Source of the DNA: a virus
Length of the DNA: 33,686 nt
IMG/VR virus record: IMGVR_UViG_3300028610_002416
Coordinates: 1-33,686 of that record
Strand: one strand, 5' to 3'
Shown: one piece after another, positions 1 to 8,194 of the stretch
How the letters are laid out: each line of letters starts with the position of its first letter
Numbering within the stretch: position 1 is the stretch's first letter
Position numbers and translations under genes: made by a program
Notes under the pieces: model-generated
The model's database searches: none
Seen by the model: only the letters and a program-made list of their open reading frames with translations
Told to the model about the DNA's origin: nothing

Positions 1-2023
1 CGATCGCGCCACCCAGGACCTTGCCTTGCTGACGGGCCAGCGATCCAGCGGGGGCGAGGGCGCCGGCCAGAGAGGCAGTGACCTTGCGGGTCAGGGCGCC
101 GGCCGGGGTCAGGGACCCGGCCAAGGCCTTGCCGATGTTGAATGGACCCAGAGCGCCGGAGGGAGTCAGCGAGCCAGCGACGGCCTGGCTGAGGCCGTCC
201 GCGCCGATCTCAGCGCCATCGTCATTGAGAATGAAATCGTCAATGAAAAATGTGCCGGTGATGCCGGCGCTCACACTGCCTGTGATCCCGAGCCGGGCCC
301 GATCCGGCTTCGACAGGCCGTCATTGTCAATGGCCGTGATTTGCTCTTGTTGGACCCCGTCAATCCACAGCGTGAGCGTGCCGGCAGAGGCCCCAATTTC
401 AACCTGTACCTCAACGTAATGCGGCTCATCGGTGATGGTGTACAAGCTAGTCGTCGGCCAGCCACCCGAATCAGGCCGCGTGGAGCAGCGAACCTGATAA
501 TTTGAGCCGTTGTAATACAGTTCGGCGGTGGCCAGGTTTGTGCCACCCACCATAACATACACAAAGTAGAATCTGTCCCCGCTGCCTATCGACAACGTAT
601 TCGGATCTATGTAGGCGCGGAAGCGGTAGACGTCCGAGGTGAGCTGTGTGAAGGTTTTCTCACCGTAGAAAACCGTCGTATCATCAATCAGGCAGCCCAG
701 GCCATTACTGCCGACGAGCGCCGCCGCGCCGGTGACGGAGAGGTCGTTGTCCGGATCAACAGTCGAATCGAACTCGCTCAGGTCGCCGGGCTCAAGGGTG
801 ATATGGAATACTTCGTTGGCGGACGTGTGGACCGTCGAGAGGGCGCCGGTTGGGGTAATGCTCCCGGCCAAGGGCTTCAATGTTTCGCGGGCCAGCGAGC
901 CGGCCGGGGTAATTGCACCGGCCAGGGCCACCAAGACTTTGCGGGCCAGTGATCCGGCTGGGGTGAGTGCGCCGGACAAAGCTATCAACGTTTTGCGGGC
1001 CAACGAGCCGGCTGGGGTGAGGGCGCCGGCCAGGGCCACCGAGACTTTGCGGACGAGCGACCCGGAGGGGGTGATTGCGCCAGCCACAGACTTCAGGGTC
1101 TTGGCCACCAGCGAGCCGGCTGGAGTGATTGCGCCGGCGGCCGCCTGAGTCCGCGTATGCACGGTCGCCAGAGCGCCAGCCGGGGCGATTACGCCGGCCG
1201 CAGCCTTGAGAACCTTGACCACCAGCGAGCCGGCCGGAGTAAGCGCGCCGGCCACAGGCTTCAGAGCCTTGACCACCAGCGAGCCGGCCGGAGTAAGCGC
1301 GCCGGCCGCAGCCTTGAGAACCTTGACCACCAGTGAGCCGGCCGGGGTGATCGCGCCAGCCGCCGCCTGCTCCTCGACCGCGACCGCTGGCCTAATGGAG
1401 ACAGCACCGAGTGCCCAATGTGCCGTGTCACCCGACCAAGACATGGTGACCGTCGACGCGCCGGGCTCCGTGGACCCATATCCGTTGATGTCATGGGTCG
1501 TGTTTACATCAATACCCCATCGCTCTGTTTGGCTGGCGCCAACGGCGATCCCAGCGGGGGTGTACTCGCAGGCAACCGTATCGAAAACTAGTTCACCTAC
1601 CGCTGAGGTGATGTCGAGTGTAACTGAGGCTACGTCAGATGTGGCTTCGGTCCAGGGCGTCCGCGTCGGCGTTGCCTGGTGAACGCCTTCGAACGACATC
1701 GCCCCAGCGACGAATGCACTTCCGCTAGGATTTTGATCTACCGTGACCGTGATATCTCGGGTGTCATTTGCCGGAGCGACTACCCCCCATATCTCAACCA
1801 GCCCGTCATCAGAGTTGGCAATAGAATCGATTCGAGCAAGGCTGGTAACGCCAAAAGTAACGCTATCGACCTGTGTCGGTCCTTCGGTGGCGTGGTTATT
1901 CAAAGACACGCCAACGAGTAGATAGCGATCGCTACCGCTGCCAACTACAAAATTCGATATAACGACAGTCGTACCGCTGGCCGCGCTATTCGATTGCCCA
2001 ACGTTGTCAATCGTTATGGTCAT
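1..2023 (-). CDS. Repeat-rich virion/tail protein (3' end missing)
   Basis: This frame is open from an ATG at 2023 to the left edge (674 codons, no stop), so the C terminus is missing. Residues 1-215 form a beta-rich domain beginning MTITIDNVGQSNSAASG, like domains seen in environmental secreted and phage proteins. Then come ten 18-residue repeats of the type AGAITPAGSLVVKVLKAA. A beta-sandwich, LamG-like segment follows (around plus-strand 190-830), then three or four more repeats up to the edge. In the DNA the repeats have a 54-bp period at about 840-1375 and 20-190. Its place at the end of the head operon suggests a tail fibre or other virion surface protein; that is inference. No Shine-Dalgarno is visible: a U-tract of a terminator-like hairpin lies directly before the ATG. 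The opposite-strand open frames here are shadows of the repeats. Confidence 0.85.
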   Translation of the reverse strand, partial: MTITIDNVGQSNSAASGTTVVISNFVVGSGSDRYLLVGVSLNNHATEGPTQVDSVTFGVTSLARIDSIANSDDGLVEIWGVVAPANDTRDITVTVDQNPSGSAFVAGAMSFEGVHQATPTRTPWTEATSDVASVTLDITSAVGELVFDTVACEYTPAGIAVGASQTERWGIDVNTTHDINGYGSTEPGASTVTMSWSGDTAHWALGAVSIRPAVAVEEQAAAGAITPAGSLVVKVLKAAAGALTPAGSLVVKALKPVAGALTPAGSLVVKVLKAAAGVIAPAGALATVHTRTQAAAGAITPAGSLVAKTLKSVAGAITPSGSLVRKVSVALAGALTPAGSLARKTLIALSGALTPAGSLARKVLVALAGAITPAGSLARETLKPLAGSITPTGALSTVHTSANEVFHITLEPGDLSEFDSTVDPDNDLSVTGAAALVGSNGLGCLIDDTTVFYGEKTFTQLTSDVYRFRAYIDPNTLSIGSGDRFYFVYVMVGGTNLATAELYYNGSNYQVRCSTRPDSGGWPTTSLYTITDEPHYVEVQVEIGASAGTLTLWIDGVQQEQITAIDNDGLSKPDRARLGITGSVSAGITGTFFIDDFILNDDGAEIGADGLSQAVAGSLTPSGALGPFNIGKALAGSLTPAGALTRKVTASLAGALAPAGSLARQQGKVLGGAI

Positions 2024-2025
2024 AG

Positions 2026-2051
2026 AAAAAAAGCCGACTCAAATAGCCGGC
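2026..2051 (-). terminator. Intrinsic terminator or attenuator
   Basis: Read on the minus strand, a 7-bp stem (GCCGGCT pairing with AGTCGGC, one G-U) with loop ATTTG is followed at once by seven T. It lies between the 199-residue virion gene and the repeat-protein gene, and its U-tract ends 2 nt before the latter's ATG. It may dampen expression of the distal gene. Confidence 0.6.
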
Positions 2052-2079
2052 CAAATAATCTATCCTAAATCACGCGATA

Positions 2080-2679
2080 CTACGAGCCAGCGGTAAGCGT
2101 CAGCTCATAGCTAAACTCGATGGAGGACCCATCTTCCACGTTGATAACCGAGAACACGGTGCGGTCCATCAGTGTCACACCCGTCGATGCGTTGAACAGT
2201 CCGTGCTCGGTAATGGCCAGGGTCGAGGTGTAGGCGATGGTGCCAACGCTCTTATAAATGTTGGCCGACGCGCCCTCGGTCTGGCTGCCAGAGGCCCGGC
2301 TTTCAGCGTCCGTGGTCTCGATGTCGGTATCGCCAACATCGGCCGCCGTAGTTCCGACGCCGCTGTCATGGTACAGAAAGTCACCAAAAACCGAGGTCTC
2401 GGTCTGGAGTTGATCAACTACGAAATTAACGAAAGCGGTGGTCACCACCCGGCAACCCACCAGGCCATAATCAACGACCCGGCCATCGGCCCCGAAGGTA
2501 CGAATTCGCAGCGTGCCGTAGATGGTCGGTATCCGCAGCAGCATCGCCGCCGCCACCCGCCAGCCGCACAAAATATTTGGCAGGTTGCGCAGCTTCCAAC
2601 CCCAGCCGGCCCATTCCACACTATTAATGAGCCGTGTCCGAAGTTCTCCGGCCGGACTCACTTGTCCATTTATACTCAT
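2080..2679 (-). CDS. Conserved phage virion protein
   Basis: 199 residues, well-placed Shine-Dalgarno (AAGGAG, 9 nt before the ATG). The C-terminal half has the pattern FGDFLYHDSGVGTTAADVGD ... ATGSQTEG-like ... ITEHGLFNASTGVTLMDRTVFS ... FSYELTL. I recognise this as a recurring phage structural family found in head-tail or tail operons, without an assigned role. No signal peptide or membrane segment. It lies between the adaptor-like gene and the large repeat protein. Structural protein is secure from context; the exact role is not. Confidence 0.7.
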   Translation of the reverse strand: MSINGQVSPAGELRTRLINSVEWAGWGWKLRNLPNILCGWRVAAAMLLRIPTIYGTLRIRTFGADGRVVDYGLVGCRVVTTAFVNFVVDQLQTETSVFGDFLYHDSGVGTTAADVGDTDIETTDAESRASGSQTEGASANIYKSVGTIAYTSTLAITEHGLFNASTGVTLMDRTVFSVINVEDGSSIEFSYELTLTAGS

Positions 2680-2727
2680 AATTCAATACTCCTTAGAATT
2701 TCAACTTGCAATAACGACCAGGTACGT

Positions 2728-3387
2728 CTACGACCAACCCCAACCGTCTCGGTCCCAACGGTCGAGCGGGGGCAGGCCCACGGCGCTCCGACCGACCAAC
2801 GCCAGGCGATTCGCTTCAGCGGCCACCAGCGCCCGGAAGCGCTCAAGACGCGCCTCGCCCCAGGCTTGGATTTCTTTGGCCACCCTTGCGCCCAGGGTGA
2901 CTTGCTCGCCGAGATCCAGCGAGCGCGACAAAGCCGCGAAGCCCGCGCCACCGGTGATCAGAATCGATTCCTGTGGCCCGGTGAGGGTCGTTGCGGTGGC
3001 GCTGTCCAGATCCTCGATGGTCTGGCCCGCCGTGTAGAAAATCCTGGCCACATCGCCGGACTGGCCTTGGTATTCGCCGAGATAGAGAATGTCGTTGTCC
3101 CGCCAGTGGTCGAAGGGCCGCCAATTCGGCGGGTTCTCCGGGCTGGCCGCCGTGTAGGGCAGCCAGAGCCGGGCCACGCCCAGCAGGCCGGAGATGGCGG
3201 AGATGTCGAGCTCGTAGGTGTCGCTGCTCAAAGTAAGCGTGGTGATCTGGTGCACCGGAATCGACAATGAAAATTCGGCCAGGGCCTGGCGCAGACCCTC
3301 GTCGATCAGGCCGGTGGCCCAGATGGCGTTGGTCGTGTCGACGAGCTGCTGCTCGATGCGGTCGCGGATGGTAGCCAGGTTACTCAT
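2728..3387 (-). CDS. Head-tail adaptor/connector candidate
   Basis: 219 residues, overlapping the HhH gene before it by 8 nt, so translation is probably coupled. The N terminus is helical (IRDRIEQQLVDTTNAIWATG, then LIDEGLRQALAEFSL), followed by a beta-rich core (PVHQITTLTLSSDTYELDIS) and a C-terminal helix (ARLERFRALVAAEANRLAL). This helix/core/helix plan and its place after the capsid gene match gp6-like head-completion or connector proteins that join the portal to the tail. I see no signature motif that proves it. Cytoplasmic, assembling into the virion. Confidence 0.55.
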   Translation of the reverse strand: MSNLATIRDRIEQQLVDTTNAIWATGLIDEGLRQALAEFSLSIPVHQITTLTLSSDTYELDISAISGLLGVARLWLPYTAASPENPPNWRPFDHWRDNDILYLGEYQGQSGDVARIFYTAGQTIEDLDSATATTLTGPQESILITGGAGFAALSRSLDLGEQVTLGARVAKEIQAWGEARLERFRALVAAEANRLALVGRSAVGLPPLDRWDRDGWGWS

Positions 3388-3766
3388 CTACATCTACCGC
3401 CGTAGCCGCGTCGATTATCGCCGCCCGGATGCGCCTCAGTGTGGCCCGGCCCACGCCATCCACGGCCAGCAACGCTTTGTCAGACGCCCCGGCGACAGTG
3501 GCCAGCGTCATGTAGCCGGCGCTGACCAACGCGGCCAGGGTGTTGCTCGGCACATCGCGGATAAGCAGCGCCTGCGGCGGCTGCTCCGCCTCGACCTGCA
3601 GCGATGCCGGCAGCGCCGAGCGCTCTACGCGCACCTCGCCGAGGTCGGCGGTCTGCAAAAATACATCGGCCTCGGTGAGCCGCACACCGCGCACAAGCGC
3701 CGGATCCAGGTTTTTGACGCGGCAAGCGACGATCACCGTTGGCGTTTTGCTAAGGATGTTGCTCAT
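3380..3766 (-). CDS. Small HhH-domain virion-operon protein
   Basis: 128 residues; starts within the last 4 nt of the preceding gene and overlaps the next by 8 nt. The C-terminal 60 residues form a helix-hairpin-helix: LAALVSAGYMTLATVAGASD followed by KALLAVDGVGRATLRRIRAA, with the hairpin VDGVG. HhH domains usually bind DNA backbone non-specifically. The N-terminal part (VIVACRVKNLDPALVRGVRL ... GEVRVERSALP) looks like a small beta domain. In head operons such proteins are often named head-fiber or completion proteins, but the role is not established here. Confidence 0.6.
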   Translation of the reverse strand: MSNILSKTPTVIVACRVKNLDPALVRGVRLTEADVFLQTADLGEVRVERSALPASLQVEAEQPPQALLIRDVPSNTLAALVSAGYMTLATVAGASDKALLAVDGVGRATLRRIRAAIIDAATAVDVDE

Positions 3767-4269
3767 TTGGCCAGCCCCAGCAACGTTATGGTGATTGGGT
3801 TGGTGTTCGACACATCTTGCTTGAATCGGATATACCGGCCAAACAATTGCAGCCGCGTGATGGTGGTCGCATCGGCCACATTGGCTGAGACAATCGCCGG
3901 CCCATCGGTCCAGTTGCTGTTGTCGTTGCTGAACTGGATGGTAATGGTGGTCGTGTTAAAAACCGTCGCCACCGCCGTTTGATCGATGGTAGATTGAATG
4001 TCAACATACTCATAGCTCTGCATCAACCGGCCTGACGTATTCGCGTCGGCCGTAATCGAAAACGCACCGGTAGAAAAAACCACGTACAGCGAATTGTCGC
4101 TGTCGCCGGGGATGTTGGCCACCGGCGTTGGGGCGGCGGGCGGCGCAGCCACTGCAGCCGGAGCGGGAGCAATGATGATCTGCAGGGCGACCAGCAGGAC
4201 CAAGGCCAGGGCAATGACATAGGCCAAGGCGCTACCGCTGCGGGTTCGTTTCGTTTCTTTGGTTTCCAT
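3763..4269 (-). CDS. Virion surface protein with N-terminal membrane anchor
   Basis: 168 residues; Shine-Dalgarno CAGGAGA about 8 nt before the ATG. A basic N terminus (METKETKRTRSGS) precedes one hydrophobic segment at about 14-34 (ALAYVIALALVLLVALQIII), then an Ala/Pro-rich linker (about 35-52) and a Ser/Thr/Asn-rich beta domain (residues 53-168). It sits between the capsid and HhH genes. A decoration protein would usually lack a membrane helix, so the hydrophobic segment is odd; it may be a signal-anchor or a hydrophobic tether. Function is inferred from position only. Confidence 0.55.
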   Translation of the reverse strand: METKETKRTRSGSALAYVIALALVLLVALQIIIAPAPAAVAAPPAAPTPVANIPGDSDNSLYVVFSTGAFSITADANTSGRLMQSYEYVDIQSTIDQTAVATVFNTTTITIQFSNDNSNWTDGPAIVSANVADATTITRLQLFGRYIRFKQDVSNTNPITITLLGLAK

Positions 4270-4322
4270 AAGTAAATCTCCTGAAATTTGAAATTAAAAA
4301 ATCATAAAGTTAGTTGCGCTGA

Positions 4323-6449
4323 TTATTGATTGCTCTTAATCGCGCCACGCGTCTCGATGACCGAGACGGCGAAAAACCAGCGGACTTTGATCGGCAAAAC
4401 GTCGTGGAGCCACAGGATATGGTTGTTCTCGCTGGGCGCGAAAACCTCCGGGGTCTCGCCGAAGCGAAACGCCACGCCCGCAAAGGGGCAAACATTCTTA
4501 TCCGCCACCGCACACCAATTGTTGGCGTTAGTCCAGTGGGGGACCGTAATGATATCCTCCTCGCGCAAAAGCCGTTTGCCAGGGTAACGGTCGGCCAACG
4601 TGCCGGCCTTGACCGCTGAGGTCGTAGCGGTGATACCCTGCTGCTCCAGCTCGATGGGTACCAATAATTTGCGCGGGCGAGTGGCGATGCGACGATCTTC
4701 AGTTTGAGAGGAGTTTTTGAGTTCGGCAAGTTTGTACATTTGTTCCACCGCCATCCCCCAGGTGTCTTGGTCCAGAGCCTGGGTGATAAGGTTGCCGCGG
4801 GTCGTATTAAACGCATAACCATTCCCAATGCTATCGCTAAGATCAGCGCCCGCGCCACTATTATCGGTAAACAGCGAGGAAATAACATAACTAATCGTCA
4901 CCACCTCCGCCACTGCTAATTGACGGGGCACAGCCCGCCAGCCGGCCACGTCATCACAATCAATCATCTCCAAGGACAATGGCAGATAGCCACCCTTTTT
5001 GACCCAGGTGGCCGTTGTTCTATCATCCTCCCATAGAAGTTGCTGGTACTCGCCTTTCTCGGCAACCGTTGGCAGCCCCACGCCCGAATCGTACCCAATG
5101 CCGCCGTATTTCACCCAGGACACCTGCTGCAACGAATTAAAGTCCTCGGTGTGCGCAACTTCCTTCCACCAATTGTACTCGTCCATCAGATCGATTTGCT
5201 GGATGAGGCGCTTGTTCATCACGTTGCGGGTAAGTTCGGCCATCGTGCTGGTGTCCGCGTTGTTGCCGCCGCTCGAATAAGCCAAGAAGGAGGGCACTAA
5301 ATCCGGGTTATACTCCCCCCGAAAACTACGGTCACCGGTAAGCAGCAGATAAAGCTCACGGATGCCGGAGAGCTGATGCACCGGCCCAGAGACCGGCAAG
5401 CCCATCAGCTGGTCGTAGGCCATTTCGACTTGATCAAAGCTATTCAACCACGACCCTCGAATGTTCGCCGGTTGCCGATCACACGGCGCGATCCCGACGC
5501 CCATCTCATCGATGACGCGCCTTTCCTCGCCACGCGCGTACTGCGTAGCTAAGCTTTGATTGAGTTGGCCAACGGCGTCAGCTAAGTTGACGACGACGGA
5601 CTCCAGACGGTCGAGGCGGTCAGGTACGGCCGGAGCATCGTGGCTCAGGCTCTGGCTGTGCATCTCGGACGACAGAGGGGGACGTATGGTGTGAGTGTGA
5701 GTCCGGTCGCCACCCGGCGCAGCCAGATCGCAGCCGACACGCATACGCGGCGGTAAATCGTTTGGTGCGGCAGCCTCAGCAGAGGTAGAGGTCACCGCTT
5801 CTTCCGTAACTTGAATTTCTTCAGGCATAATATGAACCTCCGTTCTATTTAACGCGCCGGAATCGACGCGAGATAATACTTCTCTGATTCGGCCTTCCGC
5901 CCCAGGGCCAAAGACTACATCAACACTTTCGACGTGGTCAATGGATGTGGTGACGCGGATCCGATCCTCATCGTCCTCCCCTTGCCACTCGGATTGACCA
6001 AAGAAAACGATGGACAAACCCACATCCGGCGTCTCACGGCCCGCTTTCTGATCTTCTACGATCTCATCGAGCAACACCCGCAGCCATTCCAGATCGGGCC
6101 GAGCTGAAAGCCTAAGCCCGCCATCCGCCCGGCCCGCTTCTTCATTCCAGGTTGCGCCGAACGTCACGCCGGCTAGACTGCGTAATGAAGGATGCGCCGG
6201 GGTGAAAAATCCACCAAGCGTGTGGTCGACAAAGGAAGCCACACCGCCGAATTTCTCAATCGCAGCCTGCACCGTCGAGCGTGGAATGTTCCAGTCAGAC
6301 TCCTTCCCATCCCGACGCCGAACCCGGCCGGCCTTGATAAACGACACATCGTACTCCCTACGCGAATCACCGCTAACGCTGCCTAAGCGCAATGGCATAT
6401 AGACCGCGTCGGGCCTAGTCTCCTGCTGCTTAAGATTGACTTCTTCCAT
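4323..6449 (-). CDS. Fused prohead protease - major capsid protein
   Basis: 708 residues. Residues 1-190 match the HK97-type (S78) prohead protease: His76 in SFVDHTLGGFF, Ser146 in PDVGLSIVFF, and acidic residues 174-177 in HVESVDVVFGPGAEG. Residues about 208-310 form a variable helical delta-domain/scaffold-like segment (DRLDRLESVVVNLADAVGQL). From about 320 to 708 the protein is capsid-like and ends KVRWFFAVSVIETRGAIKSN. The protease should cleave the scaffold region during head maturation. AGGAGG lies 7 nt before the ATG and directly abuts a 23-bp palindrome (6462-6484). An internal start at residue 208 has its own strong ribosome binding site, so free capsid chains (501 residues) are probably also made. 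Confidence 0.88.
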   Translation of the reverse strand: MEEVNLKQQETRPDAVYMPLRLGSVSGDSRREYDVSFIKAGRVRRRDGKESDWNIPRSTVQAAIEKFGGVASFVDHTLGGFFTPAHPSLRSLAGVTFGATWNEEAGRADGGLRLSARPDLEWLRVLLDEIVEDQKAGRETPDVGLSIVFFGQSEWQGEDDEDRIRVTTSIDHVESVDVVFGPGAEGRIREVLSRVDSGALNRTEVHIMPEEIQVTEEAVTSTSAEAAAPNDLPPRMRVGCDLAAPGGDRTHTHTIRPPLSSEMHSQSLSHDAPAVPDRLDRLESVVVNLADAVGQLNQSLATQYARGEERRVIDEMGVGIAPCDRQPANIRGSWLNSFDQVEMAYDQLMGLPVSGPVHQLSGIRELYLLLTGDRSFRGEYNPDLVPSFLAYSSGGNNADTSTMAELTRNVMNKRLIQQIDLMDEYNWWKEVAHTEDFNSLQQVSWVKYGGIGYDSGVGLPTVAEKGEYQQLLWEDDRTTATWVKKGGYLPLSLEMIDCDDVAGWRAVPRQLAVAEVVTISYVISSLFTDNSGAGADLSDSIGNGYAFNTTRGNLITQALDQDTWGMAVEQMYKLAELKNSSQTEDRRIATRPRKLLVPIELEQQGITATTSAVKAGTLADRYPGKRLLREEDIITVPHWTNANNWCAVADKNVCPFAGVAFRFGETPEVFAPSENNHILWLHDVLPIKVRWFFAVSVIETRGAIKSNQ
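5826..5841 (-). promoter_or_regulatory. Internal ribosome binding site for capsid-only product
   Basis: On the minus strand GGAGG (5837-5841) lies 8 nt before an in-frame ATG (5826-5828) that begins MPEEIQVTEEAV. This is exactly where the protease domain ends. It would yield a 501-residue scaffold-capsid chain in addition to the 708-residue fusion, fitting the need for hundreds of capsid subunits per few proteases. Confidence 0.7.
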
Positions 6450-6461
6450 TGTAATGCCTCC

Positions 6462-6484
6462 TATCTGGGGAAATTCCCCAGATA
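6462..6484. repeat. 23-bp perfect palindrome, copy A
   Basis: Two 11-bp arms (TATCTGGGGAA) around a single central base. The same palindrome recurs at 20881-20903 and 27670-27692, where the outermost pair is C-G instead of T-A, so symmetry is kept by a paired change. This copy lies between the portal stop and the capsid gene and ends where the capsid Shine-Dalgarno (6455-6460) begins. It could be a protein-binding DNA site or an RNA hairpin next to the ribosome binding site. Confidence 0.9.
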
Positions 6485-6503
6485 CTAGTTGTCCTCGAAA
6501 TTC

Positions 6504-7928
6504 CTAGTCCTCGCCCTCGTCCTCTTCGTCCTCCTCGTCCTCATCCCCTTCTTCCTCCGGGTCATCCTCATCGCCCTCTCCCTCATCCTCCTCCTCAAAA
6601 ATCAGATCGTGTTCAGCGGCCCAATCGAGGATCTCGTCAATTTCCTCTTGAGATAAAATCTCGCCGAAGAATTTGAAGCACAATCCCACGGCCAGCTCAT
6701 CGGTAATCCAGCCATAGCGCCGCATCTCGCTGAACGCCGCCACGATGTCCCGCGCCGCTTTGGCCAGCGCCGCGTTGTCCGCCTCGCTGACATCCGGCAC
6801 GCTGAAGTCAATACGTAGATCATCATTGACCGGGATCCGGACGTGGCTGGCCTCAGCCGCTCGACGATAGACGAAGTCAACCAAGTCTATCAACGCCTCG
6901 CCGAAGTCCGCCTGACGCATTTCAAGAAATGAATGCGTAGGCCCGCCCATCTCCTTCGCCGTAGCCCGGTTAGCGCCGGAGCCTTCGCCGAAGAAATGGA
7001 GCGGGTAGTTGCTGCCAGCGCTAATCGCCATCCTTTGCGCGTGGCCATCCGGGGCGGCGTCGCCGGCGTTGATGTTGGCGGCGGGGAACTTAATCCGCTC
7101 GCCGCGACCGTGGACAAAGAGGGCGCCGCTAATTGGCGGCGTGGTCTTATACTGCTGGCGCTTGGCCTCGATCTGGCTGTCGTCGTCGATCTCGATGTCT
7201 ACGGCGGCCAACTCCGCTCTGAGTTTGTTGAAGCGCACGCGACCCTTCAGCCAATCGGTGTAGCGCTGCGCGACCGGCAAGACCGGCGTCAAATCCGATT
7301 CGCCACGAGTGGCGCCGACCACGCGGTTGAAGGCGAAGTGCAGCAGCGCCGGCTCATCGAGCGCCGCCGTGTGTCTGCTTTTCCAGACCTTCGGCTCAAT
7401 CTGGCCGGGTACAGTCTCCTGATATTCGAGTTCGCGCTCGTAGTCGCTCGGATCCGTCTCTACGTGCTGAATACACGAGGCCGGGATAGCGCGGACAAAC
7501 GCCAGGCCGTCCGCCTCGCTTGGCGCAGAGACGGCGATGAACAGATCCCCGGAGCGCGTCACCTCATCGCACCAGCTCGAGAGCCGCGACCGGAGCCGAT
7601 TCTCTCGATGCTCCCAGAAACGGCGGGTGAAGCGCTCGACGGCCGGCCGCTTGGAGCTGATGCCGATGCCCTGGCTGCCAACGACGTAGCTCGTGGTGAT
7701 GGTGACGATACGCCGAATGATGAAGTTGCGCCGCCAGGCTTCGAGGGTATCGGTCAGGTCCTCGCGGAGTTCGGCCCAGGGCCGATCAGCCGGGCCGGAA
7801 CCAGAGCGGACCAGGTCCCAACCGGCGTCCTCTGTCGCTTTCGCGGCCGGCAGCGGACCGGCGACGATGCTGGCCAGGGTGACGCGGCGGCGGGCTATCC
7901 AGTTGGTGAAGCGTTGCCATAGATTCAC
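6504..7928 (-). CDS. Portal protein
   Basis: 474 residues from the chosen GTG at 7928. That start has GAGGA 7 nt upstream and overlaps the preceding mini-gene's stop as GTGA; a GTG at 7946 gives six more residues but has no ribosome binding site. Family features: helical N terminus, RNFIIRRIVTITTSYVVGSQ, FTRRFWEHRENRLRSRLSSW, the region ISAGSNYPLHFFGEGSGANR followed by ATAKEMGGPTHSFLEMRQ, and a helical C-terminal region. The portal is the dodecameric DNA-entry ring at the capsid vertex and docks the terminase. The last 35 or so residues are almost purely Glu/Asp/Gly, an extreme acidic tail, possibly disordered. Confidence 0.9.
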   Translation of the reverse strand: MNLWQRFTNWIARRRVTLASIVAGPLPAAKATEDAGWDLVRSGSGPADRPWAELREDLTDTLEAWRRNFIIRRIVTITTSYVVGSQGIGISSKRPAVERFTRRFWEHRENRLRSRLSSWCDEVTRSGDLFIAVSAPSEADGLAFVRAIPASCIQHVETDPSDYERELEYQETVPGQIEPKVWKSRHTAALDEPALLHFAFNRVVGATRGESDLTPVLPVAQRYTDWLKGRVRFNKLRAELAAVDIEIDDDSQIEAKRQQYKTTPPISGALFVHGRGERIKFPAANINAGDAAPDGHAQRMAISAGSNYPLHFFGEGSGANRATAKEMGGPTHSFLEMRQADFGEALIDLVDFVYRRAAEASHVRIPVNDDLRIDFSVPDVSEADNAALAKAARDIVAAFSEMRRYGWITDELAVGLCFKFFGEILSQEEIDEILDWAAEHDLIFEEEDEGEGDEDDPEEEGDEDEEDEEDEGED

Positions 7929-8194
7929 TTTTTCTTCCTCATACACCGCACGTAGGCGAAAACACGCCGACAGCCGCAGTGATCATGGAGTGGCGGATAT
8001 GGCCCGTAGCCGCGCCGGTAAACCTGGCCGTGAAACGACCGGCAGGCATCACAAGTGTTCGACAACATGCGAGCCCGCCACTCCTCAAAATAGATTTTCT
8101 TACAGCCAGGCGGACAAACCTTGCCCTCAGGGAATACCCCACCAGGTCAACCATCTGGCCTCGGTGGCTTCTTGGCCAGCCTATAATCAGCCAT
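7925..8194 (-). CDS. Cys/His-rich head mini-gene interrupted by in-frame TGA
   Basis: An ATG at 8194 has a strong Shine-Dalgarno (GGGAGG about 10 nt upstream) and overlaps the preceding stop, but its frame meets TGA at 8147-8149 after 15 codons (MADYRLAKKPPRPDG). The same frame then stays open for 73 codons to a TGA at 7925-7927: PGGVFPEGKVCPPGCKKIYF, then EEWRARMLSNTCDACRSFHG, then QVYRRGYGPYPPLHDHCGCR. The CxxC/HxxC-rich end resembles the C-terminal tail of phage minor head (Mu gpF-like) proteins. The final TGA overlaps the portal GTG as GTGA, which supports real coding. Either the UGA (followed by C) is read through, or the gene is broken, or there is a sequence error. A 47-residue product from ATG 8068 is a weaker alternative. 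Confidence 0.55.

Noticed and set aside
6933-7922. Long plus-strand open frame opposite the portal gene
   Set aside because: Mirror frame of a clear portal gene in GC-rich DNA; no ribosome binding site or motif. The same applies to open frames opposite terL, the collar and the repeat protein.
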